Shown: one piece after another, positions 56,705-64,000 of the stretch
Layout of the letters: every line of letters starts with the position of its first letter
How positions within the stretch are numbered: position 1 is the first letter of the stretch
Origin: Blakeslea trispora
Taxonomy: Eukaryota; Mucoromycota; Mucoromycetes; Mucorales; Choanephoraceae
Length of the DNA stretch: 64,000 bases
Assembly (NCBI GenBank): GCA_025331445.1
Contig: JAIWNE010000020.1
Location: 124,001-188,000 of the forward strand
Direction of reading: 5' to 3'
Position numbers and translations under genes: made by a program
Notes under the pieces: model-generated
Told to the model about the DNA's origin: nothing
Database searches by the model: none
The model's input: only the letters and a program-made list of their open reading frames with translations

Positions 56705-57106
56705 CGTCAGTCTCAATTGAGCTATTTGAACCTCTTTTTTTTTGTATTTATGTGTATCAGATTAGAGCATGTATTTAAATAAATCCAGCTAGTCAAACCT
56801 TGATTTGTTGATTTCATTGGAGGTACAAGTACGACAGATAATGTATGGGTCTGCTTTAACGACACATTTTCAAGATATTCAAGCATAACAAGGTAAAGAA
56901 AAAGAGAACAAAAAAAAAGAGTTCAAAAAAGACCCGAATTGTTGTTTGTCATAATTAATGGATTAAAAGAAGCAATGATTGGATAAATTATAAGCTGCAT
57001 AAAAAAATATTTTTAACCGCATTTGTCCATTCAACTTTACCCCTCATTTTCTCCTTTTCTTTTTCTTATTTTTAATACTCTCCTCCTTCCTCTTAAGAAA
57101 AAAAGA
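56705..57106. promoter_or_regulatory. divergent promoter region between VPS9-ANK-PX gene and aldolase gene
   Basis: A 402-bp AT-rich gap between two genes transcribed away from each other. TATAAATAAG-like and T/C-rich leaders are visible on both sides, with the CCTCATTTTCTCCTTTTC tract leading to the aldolase ATG. No specific operator is recognised. Confidence 0.45.
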
Positions 57107-58057
57107 ATGTTGAGCTTGGAATCTTTGAAAAGGTTTTCTAGCTGTGAAGTAATTGATGCAAAAAAAAAAACTGTAAAGTTTGATACAATAATGTATCTAA
57201 TTTTGATGATAGATTGCAGATGCACTCATCAAACTCGGAAAAGGACCCTGGGCTGGCTCAATACCGGATATTGAGCTTTGGTCACCTCAATACTGTCAAG
57301 GTGATACTCGCATTGTTGGACCGGCATTTACTGTTAAGGTGAGTAACAAACAAGTGGTAACCATGTTTGGTCTTGAACTATTTTTTCTTTAGATGGTTGA
57401 CAAGTGGGATAAAACTTCGCCTACTCCCTCCGAGCATTTTGTAAGGTTATTTTCTAAGAAAGAAAGCAAGTCGTGTCACTTACTTGAATTTAAAGGCTGA
57501 TGTAGCTCATGAAGGTTCTGTCATTGTGATATCTGCACCACCAGGTATAAAAGGGGGTAAAATACTCTTATGCTATGCTAAATTCATTCTCTGGGTCTTT
57601 AGATGTCAAGAATGCTGTTTGGGGTGGTTTGATGTCTGCCAGAGCCAAAGCAAAGGGAGTTCAAGGAGTTGTTATTGATGGACGTGTGCGCGACTTGAAT
57701 GAGCATCGACAGATGAAATTCCCCGTAAGTTAGTATCTAAACTTTTTTTCTTTGTTTATTTAAAAAAAAAGAGTTAAGGTGTTTGCAAGGTCGCACTCGA
57801 TTTTGCCACAAAACGCCTTTGTGCGACCTTCTGAGATCCAGGTTCCTATCACACTCTCAAGAGAATCGCCCGTGATAGTACAACCAGGTGACATCATTGT
57901 TGCTGATTTAGATGGAGTCGTTTGCGTTCCTCAAGACCTTGTTGAAAAGGTCATTGAAAGTTGCCAGAAATATGTAGCCATTGATGAACAATGTATGGAG
58001 GCACTAAAGGAAGGTTATGGCGTGCAGGAAACTTTTGCAAAATACCGCGGAACTTGA
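57107..58057 (+). CDS. RraA-like 4-hydroxy-4-methyl-2-oxoglutarate aldolase / oxaloacetate decarboxylase
   Basis: Six exons: 57107-57148, 57213-57338, 57393-57440, 57496-57544, 57603-57724, 57779-58057, giving 221 residues, the usual size. The start MLSLESLKRFSSCE|IADALIKLG keeps the conserved S-x-x-D-A-L motif across intron 1. The catalytic region shows VGPAFTVK, HEGSVIVISAPP, NAVWGGLMSARAKAKGVQG and the signature DGRVRDL. The C-terminal IIVADLDGVVCVPQ is typical. In yeast the relative YER010C cleaves hydroxy-methyl-oxoglutarate to pyruvate and also decarboxylates oxaloacetate; bacterial RraA instead binds RNase E. The enzyme role is therefore likely here. It converges with the Myb gene, 191 bp apart. 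Confidence 0.9.
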
Positions 58058-58248
58058 GACGTGTGGTTTATTATTGTTATTTGATAAATGCTTTTTTTTT
58101 TAAAGATGTAAACTATCATAAAAAGGGGTTTTTGGTCAACATATATATCAAAAAGAAAAATGGGTATGGCTTTATATATGCTTTGCAAAAATAAAGAAAA
58201 AAAAAGATCATAACTTGTATACATAAAATGATAGATAGACTACATAAA

Positions 58249-58939
58249 TTAAAAAGGATAAAGAGATTGTGATTGGTAATAGGATTGACTATGTTCAAAG
58301 GGTAGAGAAGGCAATGACATTTTATGGGGGCCCTTTACGAGTGAATGTAAAGGGAAGTCATCATTCTCGTCTGAGGATGAGGTGGTTGAGGAAGAAGAAG
58401 AGAGATTACTGTTTGCATAAAAATAAGGTTGCTGTGTATAATGAAAAGGCGGTGATAATGATGTAACGCTTTCTGATTCCGATGGTTGCTGTTGTTGTTG
58501 CTGTGTTGACGATTTACGCGATTTCCTAATTCCTTGTAGAGTTCTGTAACGGTTGAAGCAAGTAGCACGCTTACGGTGCGGGAGGAGATCCGAGATTTGA
58601 CCCCATGTTAGCCTTTGAGCTACACCTTGGCGGATAACATTATCTTCATATTCTGAGAATCTGCTTCTTGGTTTGCCAATCATATGTGAGTGCATCAAAT
58701 CTTCTTCATCTTCATCTTCATTTGATATTTGGTCCATATCCAACTCGTCTTGTCTTTGGCGATAATAGTTATATCTGTTTTGGTGGCTGTTTGAAGAGAT
58801 TACAGGCGTAGATATACATCTCGAGCGTAGAGGTCGGTTAGCAGTGCTTGGTAAAGGATTCAACAAATCAGATACTAAATCAAATGGATGGCATTAGACT
58901 TTGATGATGACATAACTATTCTTTAAAATTACCATTCAT
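58249..58939 (-). CDS. Myb/SANT-domain transcription factor
   Basis: Two exons on the minus strand: a 7-nt first coding exon 58933-58939 (ATGAATG) and 58249-58874, giving 210 residues starting MNVSDLLNPLPSTANRP. If the short exon is rejected, the ATG at 58866 would start the protein four codons later. After an acidic stretch (SNEDEDEED) comes one Myb/SANT repeat, RSRFSEYEDNVIRQGVAQRL...WGQISDLLPHRKRATCFNRYR, with the conserved Trp of the third helix region replaced in part. Basic RKSRKSS and Gln-rich QQQQQQ tracts, then Ser-rich and Pro-rich tails follow. It is a nuclear DNA-binding factor with unknown targets. Confidence 0.8.
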
Positions 58940-61042
58940 TTTTTGATATTAACAAAAGAGGGGAAAAAGAGAAGCGAGAATGTAATGTGAGAAGGATGAC
59001 AAAGTCAAAAAAAAAGTATAGCAGAAATGAAAAGAGAAAAGAGAAGCAAAATTGAAGAAGAGTTTTATATGTAAGAAGAAAAAAAAAAAAAAGCTTTGAC
59101 CTGAAAAGGCAATAACAACATAACAAAAAATTTTAACCGCGTTTTGCTACTTTTCTTGTTCTCTTTACTGTTTTCTGTAGTCAGGTAACTACAGCAACAA
59201 GATTTCTCTTTTCTTCTTTTTAAGCCTGGTATTGTTCTCGACTCTATGCGATGCCTACTTGACCACACAATAGGCAATTGCTATTGACTACAACCCTATC
59301 GGATGTTTAATCTAATTTTCTTTTTTATAATAACAAGAAGCCAAAACTAGAAGCTGAAAACAGGGACTCTTTTTTTTTAGGTTGCTTTTTAATCTTTGTG
59401 TTTATTTTCTCAAACAAGATTATTATGCATTGTGTTTAAACAGACGCTATGTTGGTATTTTGCCTAGTATTTCATTGTCTCTTTGAGTCTATGTATCCTT
59501 TTCTTACTTTCTTTTGTACTTTATGCTTCCCTTCCATCTATCGTTTGCCATTTCTGTATAAAAGAATATTTAAACTCAGAAATAACGACGAGAGAAAGCT
59601 GGTCCCGCATTTAAAATTATGCGAACTGAATATCTTATGTGTGCGCACATTGTATGACAACCATTATTTGTTGTCACAAACAGTCTACTGTTGTTTTTAT
59701 ATCTTTGTCAGACAAAACACACACAAACAACACTTTGAAGTCGCACACGTCCTTGCTTGACACACCCTCACCACATGCAAGCATTTACGCCCTTAACCTT
59801 ATGCTCAACTGGATAAAAATAAAGAAAAAAAAACACATACAGACAGAAAGAGAAAGACATTTAAAGTAATAAGAAAATGTATTTCTTTTGTTTAGCTATC
59901 TTGAGAACACTAAAACTTCTTTTTCTTTTCTTTTAGTTAATCTTAGTGCTATCTTTATCATCAAAATAACCTCTTTCTTTTTCTCTTGTTCCTGTATTGT
60001 TATTGATTATCAAGTTAGTGTCAAATATGAACAAGAAATCTTGTTTTATCCAAACAGAAATAAGAAAAGGGCACTAGCACGATAACTATGTTATGCTATC
60101 TCGATTTGGAACAACCAATAATTGACAACATATAAAGATCTAGTTCCGGTCAGTGCACTATCTAGATTCAGACAAATAGACTTGCATTTGATTTTCCTTA
60201 TCGGCCATTGATGAATGCGCATAATGCATAATGGTGCTCTCTGAGAGCCTAATTTACGTAAGCTTTTTACACACTTTTATTCTTGATCGCGTTCTTCATC
60301 TCTCTCTGTCGCTAAAACGATTAAATATCTCACATTGCATTATTGTGTACCATAGATTGGAAAATGAGATAATCTCTTTCTCTCTCTCTCTCTCAATTTG
60401 TTAATTTTAAGAGTTCAAGCATTGAACACCAAATTAGGCCTTTCTTTTTAATCTCTTTTGGTTACTATTGCATTTCATCATATGACACTAATGACTAGTA
60501 AAGTAATACAAAAAAACCCTATCATGATAACTGGGAATGCACCATAGGGGTTTCGTTGAGAAACTTGTCTTGCTATTTTACCAATCGATGGCTTCGGTAT
60601 TGCAAATGGAGCAAGTGTAACTCAGTTTACTCTGTCTCTCTTTTAGAATGTGAATCAGTTAAAAGCATCACCTGGTACATGTAATTCTTACTGTCACTCC
60701 TTTTATGGTCAATGTCGATGTTTGTTTCTTATGACTTTTATTAGCCTTTTTTTTTTTTTTTTGTTTCTAACTTTATTACCAATTTGATTGAACAATAGCT
60801 CAATCAGTTACATACAAAAGAAGGGACAGAAGTGTAATTTACACAAAATAATGAGCTTTTTGATATTCCTCGACCTTACGCAGACGCTTTTCAATACGTG
60901 TTATACTCATATATGTCTTGTATCATCTAATTAATTCATTCATTTATTGATTTTGTTGGGCTTCTATATGGCATTTTAGCTATTTTTTTTTTGTATTTCT
61001 TCTTTTTTCTTTTTCTTTTGTCTTTTTCTATCTTTTTGTACA
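58940..61042. other. 2.1-kb intergenic stretch
   Basis: No supported gene. It contains a CTCTCTCTCTCTCTCTC tract near 60385 and long T runs (near 60750), and several short ORFs without family features. The final ~100 bp (TTTTTTCTTTTTCTTTTGTC... ATCTTTTTGTACA) form the leader of the secreted-protein gene. Confidence 0.5.
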
Positions 61043-61431
61043 ATGAGATACGCCATACTTGGACTCTGTTTTGTAAGTTTGGTATCATTCGTTGCGGCTC
61101 AGTCTTCTTCTATACCATTCTATATCACAAAACCTATTACAGGCACTGTGTTTGAAGCAAACTCAATGTAAGCTATTTATGATATCAATCCTCTTCTTTT
61201 TAGGCTATGTAAACTCTAACTTTGTTTTCAGTGAGTCTATAGGTAAAAAAGAAAAGCTTGAATTCAATAGATAGAAATGGAGCTCAGAAGCTGAATTTCA
61301 TTATAGAATGGTTGAATGGCTTAAAAGGACCTGTTCAAGTTTTGCTTCTAACCGGTCATAGTGCAGGCACAATGAAGCCTATTGAAACTGTGTGTGAAGT
61401 AGATGGTAGCAATAACCAATGTGAATGGAAG
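61043..61431 (+). pseudogene. Kre9/Knh1-like secreted cell-wall protein, 3' part missing
   Basis: Exon 61043-61167 encodes a signal peptide (MRYAILGLCFVSLVSFVAA) and then the family start FYITKPITGTVFEANS. Exon 61275-61431 continues with IIEWLNGLKGPVQVLLLTG...ETVCEVDGSNNQCEWK, which matches the Kre9/Knh1 N-terminal domain of Ser/Thr-rich GPI-linked wall proteins involved in beta-1,6-glucan assembly. A GTAAG donor follows at 61432. About 70 bases later the Tc1 element begins, and no continuation is recognised beyond its far end, at least up to the window edge. The gene is therefore probably broken by insertion; the intron between the two exons is inferred from frame. Confidence 0.65.
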
Positions 61432-61502
61432 GTAAGTTTCTTAAGAAACATAAAAAAAAAGGAACGTGAACATTTTCCAAATTAATCACATATTTCGAAA
61501 TA

Positions 61503-63281
61503 CAGTGCGTCCACCCTCATTTGGACACTTTTTTGAAAAAATTGGTCGGAATTTAGAATTCAATTGCCCACTTTTGTGAGCCCCAATTGCCCATAAATTT
61601 GAAGTCCAATTGGTCACTTTTTTGAGCTCCATTTGGACAATTTTTCAAACTTCATTTGGTTGATTTCTTGAAAGAAAAAAAAAAAAGTTATTACTATTCA
61701 ATGTTTATATAGGAACCTTGTTAAGACAGTTTTGAAACTGATTCACAGAATGCTGAATGAAGCCTTTTAGATGCTCAACAGGTACAGACTCAGCAGCTTC
61801 AATGATACGTGAAACAAGTGTTTCTGAATCTGTAAGCTTGCTCCGTTTGACTTTCGCCTTTACAACAGCCCAAAACTGCTCGATTGGATTAAGTTCAGGC
61901 GAGTAGGGAGGAAGATAGACGGGTGTATAGCCTCTTCTTATAATAACTGGGTCAATGATCTTAGGCATATGAATTGGAGCATTATCCATAACAATAAAGT
62001 AGCCCTTCATTTCAGGATACTCATCCATAATATCCATCGTATCATTCAGAAATTGAAGAAAGTGGCCGCCTGTAGTACCTTTGGGGACGGACAATCTATC
62101 TTCAGGTGCCTTTCTTTTTGTAGCTCCTACAACTCTTCTTTTCTTCGTATTTCCTGCCTCTCTCAAACTCAAATTGACAACACCAATAGCTGAAATTGCT
62201 CCAATCACAGTATGCGAAGTACCCTTTGTTGAAGGTGTTACAACAATGGCTCTTGTTCCTTGTGCGGACCAACCTCGACTGCGACGCATGTTCACATCGA
62301 AACCAGACTCATTGATAAAGATACAGTTCTTTAAGTAATCCATTCCGTTCTGAGTCCATTGGTTGACCCAGTCAGCCCGTGCCTGAAGATTTTCTTCTCT
62401 GTTACGAGCAGCAGGATGACGTGTTACAACCTTGATACTTAGGTTGCATTCTTCTTTCATGAATTCAGCTACTCTGGATTTCTTGATCTCTAACCCAGCA
62501 AAACTTGATGTCAAATCATCTACGGCATCCTGAATAGTCGCAGAAGCATCCTCATCGAAAAAATTGATCAAATGACGCTTATGATCCTCACCAAGCTGGC
62601 TAATAGGCCTACTAGAACCAAGATTTGTCTTTTTCGTAGGGATCGTTCTATCTGGGTCCTCTTCGTATGCCTTTTTCCACTTGCGCGCAGTGTCATAATT
62701 CACGTTTGCTGCTTGAGCTGCTTCTCTGGGCTTCATTAGCTTTTCTTTCAAGTAATAGAAGTAACGTTTACGATCTTCTAAAGTGTAGACATTGTATTGA
62801 CGCGATCTTTCTTTCTTGGCAGTAACCTCTTCCATGATGGTATCATTCATGTCTTCTTCGACTCGATGATCTTTGTTTTTGATGCATTTTCGAAGATCAG
62901 TTAAGCTTCTTAATCAAAACGATATTTCTTCAATAAAAGTAGTTGCTTCTTGCCCTCTTTCATCAATAATGTTTCCAGTGCCGTCTTCATAAAAAAATTC
63001 CATGTTGTAAAGTGTCTAATAAAAAATGACCAAATAGTTTATGATTATCCACGTCGGCAATAGCTGAGTCGCCGACTTGGGTCGCCAGCCTTAAGCGGAC
63101 TTAATACAAAGTAGCTTTGCGTTTTATTTTCAAAAATACTTGTCAATTATTTTCTGGTAACTTATGAAATTTCTAGCTTTTAGTAAGCCACCAACTGGGA
63201 TTAAAATCCTTAAGTAACCAGGAAATATAATCGTTCGAATTTTCATAGAATCTTAAGCCAAATTAAGTGGAGTCAACAGTG
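61503..63281 (-). mobile_element. Tc1/mariner-like DNA transposon
   Basis: The left end is CAGTGCGTCCACCCTCATTTGG after TA (61501-61502). The right end, read inward on the minus strand, is CACTGTTGACTCCACTTAA-TTTGG (63256-63281). The two agree over the outer five bases but one and in a C/T-rich CCAC...TTTGG core, so they are diverged terminal inverted repeats. Inside the left end, variants of CCAATTGG/CATTTGGACA recur, as subterminal repeats do. The right flank lacks a clear TA. The single gene is the transposase on the minus strand. Confidence 0.7.
61705..62850 (-). CDS. Tc1/mariner-type DDE transposase, first catalytic Asp replaced by Asn
   Basis: 381 residues, one exon, open throughout. 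The N-terminus holds a homeodomain-like helix-turn-helix (KPREAAQAANVNYDTARKWK), then a second, winged one. The catalytic domain shows NCIFINESGF where family members have FxDE: position 180 is Asn. The other two acids are in place: Asp289 in VMDNAPIH and Glu324 in LNPIEQFW, the DD34E spacing. RSRGWSAQGTRA and the LPPYSPELNP box also fit. With Asn at the first metal ligand the enzyme is expected to be inactive unless it is complemented. It lies inside the element's terminal repeats. Confidence 0.92.
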   Translation of the reverse strand: MNDTIMEEVTAKKERSRQYNVYTLEDRKRYFYYLKEKLMKPREAAQAANVNYDTARKWKKAYEEDPDRTIPTKKTNLGSSRPISQLGEDHKRHLINFFDEDASATIQDAVDDLTSSFAGLEIKKSRVAEFMKEECNLSIKVVTRHPAARNREENLQARADWVNQWTQNGMDYLKNCIFINESGFDVNMRRSRGWSAQGTRAIVVTPSTKGTSHTVIGAISAIGVVNLSLREAGNTKKRRVVGATKRKAPEDRLSVPKGTTGGHFLQFLNDTMDIMDEYPEMKGYFIVMDNAPIHMPKIIDPVIIRRGYTPVYLPPYSPELNPIEQFWAVVKAKVKRSKLTDSETLVSRIIEAAESVPVEHLKGFIQHSVNQFQNCLNKVPI

Positions 63282-63710
63282 ATTTTTATAAACTTTATTG
63301 GCCAAAAACTTAATGCTCATCAATCTACAAACCAATTGAGTTATCCAGTTTTAGATCAGAAGTCTATGTGCTGCACACGGTCATTTTCTTTATTTGATAA
63401 TCTCAACACCCGAGTTACTATCGATTCAGAAAAATTATCTTTTTGTCGTAAGAGTTATGAAGAGAGTGAAGATGTTGAGAAATGCAAGAAAGCAACAGGT
63501 TCTTGTGTATATCTTGAATTTTTCATGAAGCCTGGACATCTTTTTGTTCATAAGCTGGGTTGCCTAATGAGCTTATAATAACGATACACTCCAAGATCCA
63601 ATAATTTATTTCTTCAACAGAGCGCACTGTTCTGTAGATTAGCAAACAACATATGTTCTTCTTTAGTGTTTATATGTGGACAAAAAAAAACTGTCAGTAT
63701 CACTCCATTC
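63282..63710. other. flank between Tc1 element and terminal tandem repeat
   Basis: One short frame (to 63579) contains Cys-rich KSMCCTRSFSLF and FMKPGHLFVHKLGC, without a recognised family or a good start. It might be the tail of a gene interrupted by the transposon, but there is no link to the Kre9-like exons. Confidence 0.35.
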
Positions 63711-64000
63711 ACAAAAGTACACTATACAGAGCAGGCTGTAGAGGACCGCCCTCGCAAGAAACGGCCTTGCAGTTGATATATAGTGCGTAATCACACAAGA
63801 TAGTACCCTAGTGCCAAAGAGGCACTAGCGTAGCTATGGGTCATCTTCATACTGAGAAAGAACTGGGCAGATGAGAGGTTTCATCACTTACAAAAGTACA
63901 CTATACAGAGCAGCTGTAGAGGACCGCCCTCGCAAGAAACGGCCTTGCAGTTGATATATAGTGCGTAATCACACAAGATAGTACCCTAGTGCCAAAGAGG
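63711..64000. repeat. tandem repeat, unit about 179 bp, with internal hairpins, running off the window
   Basis: ACAAAAGTACACTATACAGA starts at 63711 and again at 63890. From there the two copies agree to the window end except for one missing G. Each unit has a ~66-nt imperfect hairpin (63720-63785; CACTATACAG paired with ATATATAGTG, inner CTGTAGAGGACCG with CGGCCTTGCAG) and a perfect 8-bp stem CTAGTGCC-AAAGA-GGCACTAG (63808-63828). The full copy number lies outside the window. Confidence 0.85.

Noticed and set aside
63267..63578. 103-codon ORF right of the Tc1 element
   Set aside because: It begins at GTG within the right terminal repeat and has no family; noted only as a possible remnant.
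63711..63840. Hammerhead-like ribozyme core (CTGTAGA...GAAAC) in the tandem repeat
   Set aside because: The conserved CUGANGA core is not matched and the three-stem layout cannot be drawn.

Overview
This window is nuclear DNA of an early-diverging filamentous fungus, most probably a Mucoromycota (Mucorales-type) species. The case rests on three things. Genes are broken by many short (about 50-75 nt) GT-AG introns. Intergenic DNA is AT-rich with long poly-pyrimidine and poly-A tracts. The protein set is fungal (APSES factor, Hrq1, Ctk2, Fcf2, Bna2-type IDO) and is mixed with L1-type LINE, MULE and Tc1/mariner elements of the kind common in Mucorales. There are no operons; genes are monocistronic, and several neighbours are convergent with only 66-190 bp between stop codons.

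Left part, 1-13.8 kb, is a gene-dense housekeeping block: an MBP1/Res-type APSES-ankyrin regulator, Mediator subunit MED19, a small unknown protein, the 11-exon helicase HRQ1, an unknown four-span membrane protein, EMC4, and an RBM26/27-type PWI-CCCH-RRM protein. From 13.9 to 16.9 kb lies a broken Mutator-like transposon whose transposase is fused to an OTU-type cysteine protease domain. An NmrA-like reductase and a nine-exon insulysin (M16) follow.

Middle part, 22.7-32.3 kb, is mobile DNA. It holds a 2.67 kb element with perfect 14-bp CACGG... terminal inverted repeats and an ATA target duplication but no visible transposase. It also holds an apparently intact 5.76 kb LINE with ORF1 (two CCHC knuckles), ORF2 (AP endonuclease plus reverse transcriptase), a poly-A tail and a 14-bp target-site duplication.

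From 32.6 to 44.4 kb: a two-span membrane protein, a Yap-like bZIP factor, M17 leucyl aminopeptidase, a D-2-hydroxyacid dehydrogenase, cyclin K/Ctk2 and indoleamine 2,3-dioxygenase. From 44.4 to 49.9 kb is a 5.5-kb gene-poor stretch with simple repeats, an 8-bp minisatellite, a gag-like remnant and a perfect 96-bp inverted repeat that would fold as a long hairpin.

From 49.9 to 59 kb: FCF2, a paralogue of the two-span membrane protein, a large endosomal protein combining VPS9, ankyrin, PX and BAR-like parts in one chain, an RraA-type aldolase and a Myb/SANT factor. The right end carries a Kre9/Knh1-like secreted-protein gene cut off next to a Tc1-like element whose transposase has Asn in place of the first catalytic Asp, then the start of a roughly 179-bp tandem repeat with internal hairpins that runs off the window.

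Splice sites were read by eye, using reading-frame continuity and family conservation; no RNA evidence was available. All family names are recognition from sequence motifs, not search results.
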